64,000 nt of DNA from Spirochaetaceae bacterium bin103 (GCA_002238925.1 MPNH01000001.1:1-64000); one strand, 5' to 3'. Shown: positions 1 to 9,843, counted from the stretch's first letter. The notes: generated by a model from the letters alone, not told the origin. Numbers and translations are program-made.

Positions 1-689
1 CACTTGCCGACTACTTCACCAGTGGCCACGTTCAGAGCCGCGAACAGCGACGTGGTCCCGTGGCGCCGGTAGTCGTGCGTACGTCGTTCCGGTAGCCCAG
101 GACGCATCGGGAGCACCGGTTGCATGCGGTCCAAGGCTTGAATCTGAGACTTCTCGTCCACGCACAACACCACCGCCCGCTCCGGCGGATGCAGGTACAG
201 GCCGACGATATCGCGCACCTTCTCGATGAACAGCGGGTCGCGCGACAGCTTGAAGGTCTCGTAGCGATGCGGCTTCAAGCAGAATGCCCGCCAGATTCGA
301 CTCACCGTCGCCGCGCTCAACCCGCATTCCTTGGCCATCGAGCGCGTGCTCCAGTGCGTGGCATCCCGCGGCAGCGACTCCAGAGTCTTGACTACCACAC
401 GCTCCACATCCTCGTCTCCGACCGTGCGCGGTGCTCCAGGTCGCGGCTCGTCTAACAACCCGTCACAGCCGTCGCCCAGAAACCGTCGCCGCCACTTGCC
501 GACCGTCGCGCGCGTGGTGCCAAGTTCGTCAGCTACTTCCATGTCACTCTTCCCGGCCGTGGTCTCCAGGATGATCCGCGCTCGCAAGGCCAGCGCCTGC
601 GATGTCGTCGTTCGTCTTACCCAGCGCTGCAATTCCTGCAGTTGCTCATCAGACGGTTCTGGAATCTGCCGGGTATGATGGTTCGCCAC
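1..689 (-). CDS. IS630-family transposase, cut by window edge
   Basis: This is a DDE transposase that would cut and paste an insertion element at TA targets. About 229 codons are visible and the C-terminus lies outside the window. Residues 1-130 form a helix-turn-helix half with the helix [20 protein letters not shown]. The start of the catalytic half follows, with a [13 protein letters not shown] strand carrying the first catalytic Asp. The GTG start at 689 is chosen for a GGGAGGAT ribosome site just upstream. The element's right end should lie a little beyond 690, but I could not define an inverted repeat without the other end. The family call is firm; activity cannot be judged. Confidence 0.88.
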   Translation of the reverse strand, partial: MANHHTRQIPEPSDEQLQELQRWVRRTTTSQALALRARIILETTAGKSDMEVADELGTTRATVGKWRRRFLGDGCDGLLDEPRPGAPRTVGDEDVERVVVKTLESLPRDATHWSTRSMAKECGLSAATVSRIWRAFCLKPHRYETFKLSRDPLFIEKVRDIVGLYLHPPERAVVLCVDEKSQIQALDRMQPVLPMRPGLPERRTHDYRRHGTTSLFAALNVATGEVVGK

Positions 690-1155
690 TTCGATCCTCC
701 CTGGTACGGGGCGAACCGTAGCACATTCCCGATCTACTGGTCAATGACTTACGATACGGTACGGTACACTAGCCGGCTTTGCCCATGCTTCCGAGACTGA
801 CAACCTGCTCAGACGACCGACACGTCGTCGCGCGCCGCCCATCTCTGCGCGCTCCATCTTCTTGGAGAGAGCCGATACCCATCGCTTGTGTCGACTTCGC
901 GCAGGCAATGGGTCGCCCACGAAGGTCATCCGGACCGCGCCAACCACCAAACTGCACGAGAGATAGTCTTTCATGTCAGTATCCACGAGTCCACTCCTTC
1001 GCCGACTTGACGGAGGAGCGAAAGCTCAGCTGCACGCATGCGCTTCTGATGGAAGGTTTCTTGAGGCGCAACCCGGCGCGCCAACGCCATTGCCCCTCAA
1101 TGTGATACGCCCGCGCGAGGGGGCTCTCGCATCTTGCTCCCTTGGGTTGCTCTCC
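690..1155. other. Intergenic, no gene recognised
   Basis: Between the IS630 gene and the lipoprotein operon I see only short overlapping frames without ribosome sites or family features. A small C-rich palindromic patch near 1160, at the end of the lipoprotein gene, could be its terminator. Confidence 0.4.
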
Positions 1156-1563
1156 TCAGCACCCCGTCACGGGGTGCTCCTCTCGCTCCACTATCTCTTC
1201 CCAGTCCTCCCCCAGTTGTGCACGCGCATCTAGAGCGCTTTCTGGCGCCTGAGCCGCAAGGTACATGTCGAAGATGATTTCTTCCACAGAAGCGCTACCT
1301 CCGTATTGTCCACCAATCGTGGCGACACCGGAGTCAGTACCCTGGACCAGAAATCGATCGAACCCGCACCGGATGGTGACGACCGATGCCTGTTCCATCG
1401 CTATACGCTGAACGCAAGCCGCCCCGCATCCCCATCCATCGGTCGCCCTCACGAACACCTTTGCCGAGTGGCTAGTCAGTTTGGTCGATGCTACGCTCGT
1501 ACACGAAGCGAGCAGCAGTACGGCAGCAACGGCAATCACCAAGTCGCGTGCTATCTCCTTCAT
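1156..1563 (-). CDS. Small predicted lipoprotein
   Basis: This is a 135-residue protein of unknown function. It begins with a charged residue cluster, a hydrophobic stretch and a clear lipobox, LLLASC, so it is probably acylated at Cys21 and held in a membrane after signal peptidase II cleavage. Several more cysteines (around residues 46, 50 and 66) sit in the mature part. The ATG at 1563 overlaps the stop of the upstream gene as TGATG, and an AAGGAA motif precedes it, so translation is probably coupled. It is the last gene of an operon with a secreted protease, which suggests an envelope role. I do not recognise a family. Confidence 0.62.
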   Translation of the reverse strand: MKEIARDLVIAVAAVLLLASCTSVASTKLTSHSAKVFVRATDGWGCGAACVQRIAMEQASVVTIRCGFDRFLVQGTDSGVATIGGQYGGSASVEEIIFDMYLAAQAPESALDARAQLGEDWEEIVEREEHPVTGC

Positions 1564-1913
1564 CAGGATTTCCTTGCGAATCGTTTTACCCTGACATGGG
1601 TATGCACTTCGGACCGGGCTAGAGCTCGACCGCGGTCACTCCAGGTATAAGCTCTGGGACGACGTTCATCAGTCATCAGTCGCTTGGAACGTCTACCGCC
1701 GGCTTGCTCTCTGAGTCTGTTCCAATCGTTGGCAACCTCTCGGTCTACCTTGAAGCTCTCAGACAACACCGCGCGTTCGACTCTGCCCTCCTCTCCCTTG
1801 GCGTACGGGTAGAGGCTCACCGTCACCCCCTGGTTACGGGTGAGAGTACAGGGAGGCTTCATCGCGCCGTTCTTGACCTCAGCGTGGATCGCCTCGTTCT
1901 CCATGAAGCACAT
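1563..1913 (-). CDS. Small protein with DUF104-like N-terminus
   Basis: A 116-residue hypothetical protein. Residues 8-32 read IHAEVKNGAMKPP...GVTVSLYP, which resembles the short beta-rich pattern of DUF104/AF2212-type antitoxin-like proteins. The resemblance is weak. The rest is charged and unrecognised. The ATG at 1913 (or 1904) is chosen because the longer frame upstream runs through the protease gene. Its stop overlaps the next ATG as TGATG, which argues that the gene is real. It lies in an operon between a secreted protease and a lipoprotein. Confidence 0.45.
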   Translation of the reverse strand: MCFMENEAIHAEVKNGAMKPPCTLTRNQGVTVSLYPYAKGEEGRVERAVLSESFKVDREVANDWNRLREQAGGRRSKRLMTDERRPRAYTWSDRGRALARSEVHTHVRVKRFARKS

Positions 1914-2925
1914 TAGCGATTCTATTCCGTCTTGGTGGCCGGCATAATCGTCGTGCCGTCCCAGTTCTCTGGGAACGCTTGGTAGCTGTGGAGAGTGGCC
2001 CTTTTGGATGTAGCGACACGCCGGGTGGAGGCCCAGGATGATGCTTCGAACAGATCGCGACCATCGTCCATACTTCGTCGGCCCGTATGCCGAAACCAAG
2101 CGCCCCTGTTGTCACTCTCTGGGGCTGCCCCGTTCGTTGGTCATACACGAGCACCTCCGTACCGGCGTGATTGACAGCGATCACGAGACCATATCCATCT
2201 ATGATCGGACTTCCGCTGGTTCCTCCAGTTGTTCCGAGATTGTGCTGTACCAGCGTGGTGTTCTCTGGTGTTGGTGCTACGTTCGAGAACGGACGCAGTG
2301 CGCTGATTGTGCCCTCCTTGAAGGTGGCGATCGGAGCGGCTGTGTACGGATTACTGATCTCACCGGGGAATCCCATCGTTGCAATCGGCTCTCCCACCTC
2401 AAGTTGGCTGGTGAACTCTCGAGGCAAGAGATCCAAGACCACTGGCAACTCCCCATCGATATAGATATCCACCGAAGCAAGATCAGGGGATCCTGGGGTC
2501 CCATCGTATTCTGGGTGTACATCGTACCGGGTCAACAGATATGTTCCGGCTCCTCCTACTACAGACCCAGACTGCACGGCGATGGCGACAGGCTGCAGGT
2601 GAGCAATGGCATTCAGGACTTCGAGCAGCCCATCGGCGACGTGCGCGTTGGTCCACAGCGCATTCGTGTAGTAGGCGGCGAACCCGGTGCCGACGATGTA
2701 GTTCCTTCCATCGGGCAGGTAGAATCCGAGCCCGTAGACAGCCTTCTCTACCTGGGATTCTCGCAGAACGTCGGCCCAGGTAAGAGGCTGGCCCCCTGGA
2801 TCGTCGGGTGGTTCCTGCGGCGCTTGTGGTCCTTGCGGCGAGCTGCCTGGTCCGCTGCTGCAGGCAGCCAAAGCAAATACGATGACCAGTCCGAATAGGA
2901 CGGTCCTGAACACGCGATGATTCAT
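1879..2925 (-). CDS. Secreted trypsin-like serine protease lipoprotein
   Basis: An S1-type (trypsin/V8 fold) endopeptidase carried on a lipoprotein signal: hydrophobic residues 6-20, then the lipobox ALAAC with Cys22. A Pro/Gly-rich linker (24-46) is followed by the protease domain with His95 (TNAHVADG), Asp148 (PDLASVD) and Ser237 (GTSGSP), so the triad is complete. The start has an AGGAGG site seven bases upstream. The last ~50 codons look unnatural. A shift of frame near 2055 would give a tail ending at 1922, just short of the next gene's ATG, so either a frameshift or a sequencing error is likely there. It probably cleaves extracellular or periplasmic proteins; the substrate is unknown. 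Confidence 0.8.
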   Translation of the reverse strand: MNHRVFRTVLFGLVIVFALAACSSGPGSSPQGPQAPQEPPDDPGGQPLTWADVLRESQVEKAVYGLGFYLPDGRNYIVGTGFAAYYTNALWTNAHVADGLLEVLNAIAHLQPVAIAVQSGSVVGGAGTYLLTRYDVHPEYDGTPGSPDLASVDIYIDGELPVVLDLLPREFTSQLEVGEPIATMGFPGEISNPYTAAPIATFKEGTISALRPFSNVAPTPENTTLVQHNLGTTGGTSGSPIIDGYGLVIAVNHAGTEVLVYDQRTGQPQRVTTGALGFGIRADEVWTMVAICSKHHPGPPPGVSLHPKGPLSTATKRSQRTGTARRLCRPPRRNRIANVLHGERGDPR

Positions 2926-3903
2926 GCGTTCCTCCTGGCCCGGCCAGAAGGCGCCGGGCCGTTTTGAAACCAGTTCACCACGTGCTCAGAGCATAGGTGT
3001 GTCAGGGTCTGGTATATTCACCCCGGAGCCGGGTAGCTACTCCCTGCTCCACACGGAGCTGTTGTATTCACCAGCGACCCGGCATGAACCGAGACGCGAT
3101 GAACTGGTTTCGCCGAGCATCCTACAGCAGCACGGCCAGGGGTGCAATTGAAAGTTGTTGACCCCTGACGCGGGGCGACGACGATGTTGCCGACCTGGAC
3201 GGCCATGGGCGCCAAAGGGAACTGCTGGCTGTGTGGATTGGTGGGCGACCGGTCGGGGACACGCAGACAAGGGTGCCAGCGCGCCGCGAACGCCGGGAAA
3301 GCACCCCGGCGCTGGCCCCGTTGCGTCCCGGTAACGCTGGCGAGTCAGGGTGCGGATGTTCTGCTGAGCTTGTGGCGGCCGTCCGATTGCCGGCGGTCCG
3401 GCCCGCGTCCCGCGAGATCGACGGGGTCGTAGCAGTCTTATGTTTTGGTTCTCGCTCGCGCGCGTCGTGAAGGGCCGGCCTCGTCATGAGGCGGCTGGTG
3501 CGAGCCTCGCAGAAGATGGTCTGATGGTTCTGAGCCGGCGTCTGCTGATCGCCTTGATTCACGACAAGCGCTCGATGGCGGTTCTCCGGCGCGTCTTCCA
3601 GCTTCGCCGCTGGGAGGTATTGTCTGCGTAGGGCTGAAGCCCAATTCGCGGGCATGGAAACGCCGCGATGAACCGTGCCCGCGAATGCCGACCCGACTAC
3701 ATCGACAGCGCTCGATTCTCCCCCAGCGGCCCGGTTGATGCCCTGACCGCGGCAGCGGGACCGGGTGAAACGCGCCCACGAATTGTCCGTGGTACGAGCT
3801 CGTCCTGGCGGCACCGTGAGCCGCAACGGGTCGAACATCAAGTCGTTCGAGCGCTAGCCTGGCGCGGGCCGACTCGACACCACCGGACGCCAGGGGCCTC
3901 GGT
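2926..3903. other. Long intergenic stretch, nothing recognised
   Basis: About 1 kb upstream of the protease operon. Open frames exist on both strands because of GC content, but none shows family features, a plausible ribosome site or coherent composition. It may hold decayed mobile DNA. Confidence 0.35.
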
Positions 3904-4216
3904 ATGACTGAGCGGCAGCGCCTGCAGCGTGCCCGGAAGCTCGTCGTCTATCTCGCCGGGGATTGCCACAATGCCTTGGCTTGGCGCAAGGCCAACCTTG
4001 GCATCAGGGGTAGCGACAAGAACGCTGCGGACCTGTGTCAGGGCGAGCTGGCCTAGCTCAGCCGGTGGATGGACGAGCATCCGGGAGTTCCCGTGCCCGA
4101 CGGCGACTCGATGGAGAAACTGCCCGGCGCCACCGCGCGGCAGGAATCGAAGCAGTGCATCGGGGTTGCCGACCGACCATGTAAAGCGAAGATCTCCCGC
4201 TGGCGGAAACGCTGAC
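3904..4216 (+). pseudogene. Possible phage-type small protein broken by a stop
   Basis: An ATG at 3904 opens 50 codons (MTERQRLQRARKLVVYLAGD and on) that end in TAG at 4054. The same frame then continues with plausible protein (WMDEHPGVPVPDG) to a second stop near 4214. The composition looks more protein-like than its surroundings, so this could be a small phage gene with nonsense mutations. I cannot assign a family, and it could be spurious. Confidence 0.25.
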
Positions 4217-4576
4217 CAACATGCGCCGCCGAACAGATCCGCCTGAAGCGGCCGGACTATAAATCGGAGCTACCTCAGATCCCACAGGAAGGAGCTCAAC
4301 TCAACGCGAAGCGGAACGAGAGACGCCGCAGGCAACACCAGCGCGAACGCATCGAGGCAGCAGCGACCGCGAAACAGGAAGAGAAAGCGCGCCGCGCCGC
4401 TGTGCTGCGGATAATCGTCGACAAAACGAACCGGGACGAAGTACCTCCTCGACCCCGTGACCGGCCAGCGCGAGGAACTGAACCCCGGCGGAGGGTTCTG
4501 AGGAAACCGCTTGTGCTCCTTCCAATTGTTTCGATATGGACGAAGCCTATGAACAAAACAGCGCAGCGGCGGTGAG

Positions 4577-4942
4577 TCATCTCGGCCGCCGGCGCCGGTA
4601 GACTTTCTTGAGAACGGGTAGGGAGCGAGGACCCGCAAGGATCCAGCCGGTGCGCCAGCGGGCGTCGTCGGGCCGGCCCTTGACTTCGACGAGGTGCTCT
4701 CGCCGCGGAACGGCAATCCGCTGCCATTCGGTGCCGACCCACTCTCGCCAAACATCGCCGTCGCCAGCCGGTTCCACGATGTCGCCCACCGTGGGCGCGT
4801 CCACGTGCTGGATGCGGTGGCGGTACAGGGCGCTGTAGTTGACACCGTAGCGGCCGGCGACGGTGCGAAGGGAGACTCCCTGCAACAGCACAGCGTCAAT
4901 CGCAACTCGATCGGGTTGGGCGCAAGCTGAACAACGGCGCAT
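4577..4942 (-). CDS. Small HTH protein with N-terminal Cys pair
   Basis: A 121-residue protein. It begins MRRCSACAQPDR (a C-x2-C pair), followed by a helix-turn-helix-like segment, IDAVLLQGVSLRTVAGRYGV and then SALYRHR. This layout is common in small phage and mobile-element proteins thought to bind DNA. The ATG at 4942 is preferred over the longer frame because the conserved-looking part starts there. The C-terminal part is basic and unrecognised. It stands alone on the minus strand downstream of the A+T-rich orphan gene. Role inferred: DNA binding in a mobile element. Confidence 0.5.
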   Translation of the reverse strand: MRRCSACAQPDRVAIDAVLLQGVSLRTVAGRYGVNYSALYRHRIQHVDAPTVGDIVEPAGDGDVWREWVGTEWQRIAVPRREHLVEVKGRPDDARWRTGWILAGPRSLPVLKKVYRRRRPR

Positions 4943-5075
4943 CGGCCAGATGATGGCGTGCGTGGAGCGATTGCTCAACCGCGAGACGGCCTCTATGCGC
5001 CTCGGACGAGTCAGGTGATACCACGGTAACTGGAAGGCACGCCTAACCCGTGATCGACATTGGGTGGAATACCCA

Positions 5076-6020
5076 TCACTCACGCTTCGTCATTACCCAC
5101 GGTCCCGCTATTGGGATATGGAAACGATTATTGTGATCAATTAGGGACCACTTCTTTTCAGCCTCATTCTCTATCGAAAGTCGCAAGACGATTGGCTCAA
5201 CAATTTCGAGACCGCGCGTCCTTAGTCCCACTATGATCTCTGGAATTTGCTTTTTGATCGTATTCGTCTGATGATGTGCCCACCTGTGCAAATGGTTTGT
5301 TCGTCTTACATCCATAATGTTGTCCCCTGACGTCGCTACCCCACCGCCTATCAACACGTACGTGGTTCCGTCAGATACGGTAACGATACCGAAATTAAGA
5401 TTGGCTTTCCTTAACTTGTGAAGCTCCTCACTCGTGGGATTCCTCGGATATACCGAAATGATATTCGGATCACGGTATGGCTCCAATACGTGCGGCCAAT
5501 TATCGTGCATAGTCTGGATCAGATACTGTTTGGAAAAGCTGCGATGGTCAAGTATCGCTACGAAGTAGGCGGATTGTTTATCAAAATATACATAGAGTAG
5601 TTCTGGCGTACCTTGGATGAATCCCTTGTGTTCACCCTCAGTGATCACACGTTCGCCAAGATGAAGATGTTGAATCCCCCAGTCGTTCATTAGCGGATCA
5701 TTATAGTCAATCCTGATCAGCTTTCTACTAAGGTAGGCGTTGATGTTCTCGCCGCTCCTGATCTTTCTTTCAATTTTCGCAAGTATATCAACATACTTTG
5801 GTGGGCACACGAAACTCTTGGCTTTGACGACTGTGCGTCGCACATTCGATACAAGGCGACGAAGCAATCGAAAATACGCCAAGATCAGGCTATAATCGTC
5901 CTCGATGCTATCGACTGGCCAAACAGGATAGCCGAACTTGTAAACGAGGCGCGTCCGTAGGATCTGCACGTAGTCGCCAAGAATATTGATCTTTACCTCT
6001 ATTTTCGGTAACTCAGCCAC
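5076..6020 (-). CDS. Orphan A+T-rich hypothetical protein
   Basis: A 314-residue soluble protein with no signal peptide or membrane segment. The central motif WGIQHLHLGE, followed by LLYVYFDKQSAYFVAILDH, recalls a family of uncharacterised proteins with a D-W-G-I-x-H-L-H-L-G signature found in variable genome regions. I know no proven function. The end carries an HLHRWAHHQTNTIK histidine-rich segment. Codon use and base composition are clearly more A+T-rich than the neighbours, which points to separate, recent acquisition. No ribosome site is obvious at the ATG at 6020. It could be a stand-alone defence or toxin-like gene, but that is speculation from context. Confidence 0.6.
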   Translation of the reverse strand: MAELPKIEVKINILGDYVQILRTRLVYKFGYPVWPVDSIEDDYSLILAYFRLLRRLVSNVRRTVVKAKSFVCPPKYVDILAKIERKIRSGENINAYLSRKLIRIDYNDPLMNDWGIQHLHLGERVITEGEHKGFIQGTPELLYVYFDKQSAYFVAILDHRSFSKQYLIQTMHDNWPHVLEPYRDPNIISVYPRNPTSEELHKLRKANLNFGIVTVSDGTTYVLIGGGVATSGDNIMDVRRTNHLHRWAHHQTNTIKKQIPEIIVGLRTRGLEIVEPIVLRLSIENEAEKKWSLIDHNNRFHIPIAGPWVMTKRE

Positions 6021-6807
6021 TCTATGAATTGCGTCCGTCTTGCTCTACCGGAGAATAGTCTAACTCTAACAGCCCTTGTATCATATTTCTGTTTCTTACG
6101 CTCTGGGACGATGGCGACCCTCATTATACTCATGAACGGGGGTTAGGGGTGCCAACTGGAAGGGCGTACCTCCCGGCCTCTGCTCGGACGGTCCTAGGCA
6201 CCGCCGGGAGACCTTGGGCACGATGGTCGATCCACTGCTCGCGGCGGCCTCTCGTGGCGTGAGACTCTCAGGGGGTGGGCACTTGAGCATACTCTCCTTC
6301 CGTTTATCTGCCTGTCCTAGAGCGTGTCGAGGTGCTTCGCGACAACCCTCTGCGGCGCGCCCTTCGGCGCAACTCCCGACCATTCAAAGACTTGCCTGTT
6401 TGTCTCATAGTGCTTTTGCTCCCCGGCCGCACCTGGTCCCTGTCCGGGGGTCCGCAGCCCGTTCCGGCCCGTTCAGACCCGTACCCGTTCGATGTACCTT
6501 TTCAGCGGCTTTCGGTCCGGACCGGTCTGCGACCCTGCACCCCCGAGCCGCCGCTACCTGGGCGCGCGCGTGGGGACCAGCCAGCCCCGCCCCGCGCCCG
6601 GTCGGCAGCCCGGCAGCCCGGCAGCCAGGGCCAGCGCCCCCCGGCTCGCCCCCGGTCCCCTGTGCTATCCCTGTGCGTCGGGGGGCACGTAGCCGCCGCG
6701 CCCCTGCGCTCTCTCATGGGCTCATAGGCGTGCAGACGGGCAGTCCGCTGGGCTTCTGCTCCGGCACCGGCTCACAGGCTCACGCTCATGGCCTCGCGCC
6801 GCCCCGC

Positions 6808-6927
6808 GTGAGGCTCCCGCCCGACCCGCCCCCCCACCCCACGCTCCGCTCCCGGCCCCCCCCCGCCGTGAGGCCCCCGCCCGACCCGCCCCCCGACCCC
6901 CCGCTCAGTCCCCGGCGGCCCCCCGAG
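6808..6927. repeat. 60-bp imperfect tandem duplication
   Basis: Two units of exactly 60 bp start with GTGAGGC at 6808 and 6868. Unit 1 ends in a run of Cs (6856-6864) where unit 2 has mixed sequence. This is the same decay pattern as at five other loci in the window and may be an assembly artefact. Confidence 0.7.
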
Positions 6928-7466
6928 CGCGCGGACCGGTCCGAACGTCCGATTGATCCGCAAGACGCTACCTGGGCGCGTGCGCGTGGGGGCAAGTGCG
7001 AACATGGAGGCCCTCCGTCAGCTTCCGCGCTCGCTCCCCTGCTCACCAACCTCCGGGGCCGTGTCGCGCAAGCGAAGATGCCCGGCTTCACTGTGTTGGC
7101 GAGTGTCGAGAGCTCGGCGCGCTGCTCCACCCACCGGTGCCAGCGGCGTGTGACGAGAAACCGTTCGGTGGAAGGGGAGTAGGTAGCGTGGCCAGCTCCG
7201 GTTCGAAAAAGAGCGATAGCGACCCCACACGATCACCTAGCCGCACGGGCCTCCGAGGCCAAGCGGCAACCCAGCTCAGGCGCTCGGCTGACCAAGGGGG
7301 CTCTGTGCTGGGTACCAGCCCGGTCCCGCGGCCCCGCGGCTCGCACCTGCGCCCTGCACGGTCCGTGGCCAAGCTCACACCACGTCGCCCATGGTCCGGG
7401 AGCTGCAGTGGCTCTCGGGCGCATCCGCGACGGTACCAGCTTCGGCCGCTACACAACGCACATATC

Positions 7467-7542
7467 CTACACTGTTGCAGGAAAATCCACTCACGACTGC
7501 GAGGGCCGCCTTGACTCTCGACAATAGTGTGTGACAGTGTAG
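7467..7542. promoter_or_regulatory. 9-bp inverted repeat around possible promoter
   Basis: CTACACTGT (7467-7475) and ACAGTGTAG (7534-7542) form a perfect inverted repeat. Between them lies TTGACT (7511-7516), a good -35 candidate reading toward the helicase gene at 7578; no convincing -10 is seen. It could be an operator pair for a repressor. Confidence 0.35.
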
Positions 7543-7577
7543 TTGGGTAGCTGAATCGGTTCTGCTAGGAGCCTACG

Positions 7578-9596
7578 ATGAATTTCCAACAAGACAATGT
7601 TGGGAAACGGGTGCGGAAGGTTGGATGCGATCAGGCGGACAGGCAGGTCGAAGGGACCCATTCGGTCGATCGCACCTCGCCGGAGGTGGTCCATCGGCAG
7701 CGAGATAGCGACCTGGACCTGTACGCGGTGAGAAAGAACACCTACGGCGTAACCAGCCTGCTGAACGCCAAGCGTCTCCTGATGATGTACGGGGATCGGC
7801 TTCTTGTGGTCCACGACACGGACGGCAGGGTGTCCGATCTTCGGGTGGCGGACGAGTACGGCATCTGGACGACGGGGACGACCACCCTGCTAGGGTGGAT
7901 GTCAGATACGGCCGAGCATCTGATCGAAAAGGCCCGGCGGGGGGGCCTTGACCGGGTGGCCCCGCAGCACTGGATCTCCACGCTGAACGCCTTGAACAAG
8001 TTGCAGGAGCCGAGGACGCTTGAAGGCATACGGAAGGAAGCGGCAACAGCTCTCGACCAACTGCGGCGCGACGGCCTGCCCGGGAAGGCGGGGCAGGTAG
8101 TCGCGTGCCCTCCCCATGCGTTGGACGCGAAACTCCAATATATGGGGGTCGCCAACGGAGTGGTGGATCTTCACGCGGGTCGTTTGCTGCCGCCTGAAGA
8201 AGGCCGCGCAGCGTTGCTCACGGTACGTACCCATGTTGAGTTCGATTTGACGGCAACGCACGCGGCCATACAGGGTCTGTTCGCTCACCTGCCGCCTGAA
8301 GTTGAGGCGTGGTGGTGGCGTGTATTTGGCTTCCACCTGCGTGGCCACCCATCGCGCCGGTTCTATGTTGTCGTAGGGCCGAAGAGCGGAGGGAAGAGTA
8401 CTGTGGCAAACGCTCTCGAACGGTGTCTTGGACCGTACATGAGACGACCTGGCGATACGGCACTGGCGCCGACACGTGGTCGCAACGCCGGCCTATCACC
8501 GGAGATGGAGTGTTTCACCGCACCGGTCCGATTGGCGATTTTCGACGAGGTGGCGAACTTGAGGGTCGCAGGCCCGTTACTCAAACGGTTGAGCGGTGAT
8601 GGAGGACAGACCTTCCGCCCGCTGTACCAGGCTGAACGTACGGAACGGGTGACGGCGACGGTGATGTTCATCTGCAACGAGGGATCGGAGCCGCACTTGC
8701 AGCTGAGAGACGAGGCGCTGGCGGACCGTTTCAGACGGCTCCCGTATCCGACGTTGCCAAATCCCGACCCGGGGATGAAAGACACGGTGGAAACGGAAGA
8801 GTTCGCGCGGGCATTGCTTGCCCGGCTGGTGATGGCAGCAGCGTCCGCGACAGCACGCGTGCCGCCCGAAGAACCTGACGACGTGAAGAGGTATACGTTG
8901 GAGCGAGTGTTGGGGAATGTCGACAAAATAGGTGAGTTCGCAGAACGCATTGTTCAGGGAGCAGGAGTCTTGACGGTGGCCGAACTGTGGGCCGGTTGGT
9001 GTGAGCACAACAGAGAGACTGGCAACCCGGATCGAATACAGGAGACCGGCGGAATCTCTAAGCGCAATCTGAGTGGAGTTCTGCGAGAGTACATGCTGGG
9101 CAAACTTCGGGAACCCAAGGTGACGACCGTCAATGGCAAGAACGTACGCGGCTGGCGCGGCTGGACAATGAAGCCGGTCGCGCACCCGCAAAGCGAAGCC
9201 GGAGAGATACGCGGAGGCGTAGCGAGCGTTCCCGCGGGATCGCCAAGGGAGAGGTTCCATCCTGGGAAGTTCTTGGATATAGCGGGGGACAAGACGCAAC
9301 CGCCCGATAGAAGAGAGCGGGCCGTGAAGTGGGCGCGGTTCCTGGAGAGGGGCACGGGGATCGTCTTGCGAAAGACAGCCGAAGAGTTTCTCGACAGTGT
9401 GGGAGACCCGCCCGATAATGGTACGTTGACAGGCAGCGAGACAGGCGACCTGTTTGATGGCATAGATGGCGATGACGTGGGGGAGCAGCTCCCGCGTGGA
9501 TACGACGGCAGGACGGGAAGCGTGACGGACAGGCAGATAGAGGAGTCGCCTGGGAAAGGCAATGCGGCCGGTGCATCCGTGCGAGGTGCTGCGTAG
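7578..9596 (+). CDS. D5-type SF3 helicase (phage/plasmid replication)
   Basis: A 672-residue replicative helicase of the phage/plasmid D5/P4-like superfamily 3 type, expected to unwind DNA at the element's origin. A D5_N-like region (about 60-215, with VANGVVDLHAGRLLPP) is followed by the AAA+ core: Walker A GPKSGGKST (267-275), Walker B RLAIFDEV (318-325) and a sensor-like ICNEGSEPHL segment. A winged-helix part (about 470-540) follows, and then ~130 residues of low-complexity tail. I see no archaeo-eukaryotic primase domain, so this is helicase-only. The ribosome site TAGGAG lies seven bases before the ATG. It is the only plus-strand replication gene of the element and converges with the integrase operon. 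Confidence 0.85.
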   Translation: MNFQQDNVGKRVRKVGCDQADRQVEGTHSVDRTSPEVVHRQRDSDLDLYAVRKNTYGVTSLLNAKRLLMMYGDRLLVVHDTDGRVSDLRVADEYGIWTTGTTTLLGWMSDTAEHLIEKARRGGLDRVAPQHWISTLNALNKLQEPRTLEGIRKEAATALDQLRRDGLPGKAGQVVACPPHALDAKLQYMGVANGVVDLHAGRLLPPEEGRAALLTVRTHVEFDLTATHAAIQGLFAHLPPEVEAWWWRVFGFHLRGHPSRRFYVVVGPKSGGKSTVANALERCLGPYMRRPGDTALAPTRGRNAGLSPEMECFTAPVRLAIFDEVANLRVAGPLLKRLSGDGGQTFRPLYQAERTERVTATVMFICNEGSEPHLQLRDEALADRFRRLPYPTLPNPDPGMKDTVETEEFARALLARLVMAAASATARVPPEEPDDVKRYTLERVLGNVDKIGEFAERIVQGAGVLTVAELWAGWCEHNRETGNPDRIQETGGISKRNLSGVLREYMLGKLREPKVTTVNGKNVRGWRGWTMKPVAHPQSEAGEIRGGVASVPAGSPRERFHPGKFLDIAGDKTQPPDRRERAVKWARFLERGTGIVLRKTAEEFLDSVGDPPDNGTLTGSETGDLFDGIDGDDVGEQLPRGYDGRTGSVTDRQIEESPGKGNAAGASVRGAA

Positions 9597-9796
9597 CGGA
9601 CGCCGCGCGGAGGGCAAAGAAAGGACGCCGGGTTGAAACGATCCCTGGGAGGAGAGTTCGGCGGCTAAGTGGACGAAATCGTCCCTATCAGTAAGCCACG
9701 TTCGTGGGCTCGGCTCAACTTGGTTCGGGCGGTTCGGGCCGGTTCGGAAGCGGGATCGGGTGCGGTATCCTCCAGCAGGTGAGGTGGGTAGACAGC

Positions 9797-9824
9797 TTGA
9801 CATTCGTCGCAGGCCCTCGATAAC
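9797..9824 (+). promoter_or_regulatory. Predicted promoter of the small membrane gene
   Basis: A perfect -35 TTGACA (9797-9802), a 16-bp spacer and GATAAC (9819-9824) lie 20 bp before the ATG of the next gene. The -10 is imperfect. Confidence 0.5.
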
Positions 9825-9843
9825 GTTGTGAGTGGAGGTCGCC

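Larger units (their letters stand above)
6021..7577. other. C-rich non-coding region before the helicase gene
   Basis: A stretch of ~1.55 kb with long pyrimidine-rich runs on the plus strand and no credible gene; the open frames are Pro/Arg-rich by-products of composition. It contains a 60-bp imperfect tandem duplication (6808-6927) and, near its right end, an inverted repeat around a possible promoter for the downstream helicase gene. It may be the left border region of the integrated element. Confidence 0.45.

Noticed and set aside
3122-3841. A 239-codon minus-strand frame in the 3-kb gap
   Set aside because: Ser/Arg/Ala-rich low-complexity translation with no recognisable segment or start site.
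6214-7182. A Pro/Arg-rich 322-codon open frame in the C-rich region
   Set aside because: The composition is what C-rich DNA gives in any open frame; no ribosome site and it crosses a likely artefactual duplication.
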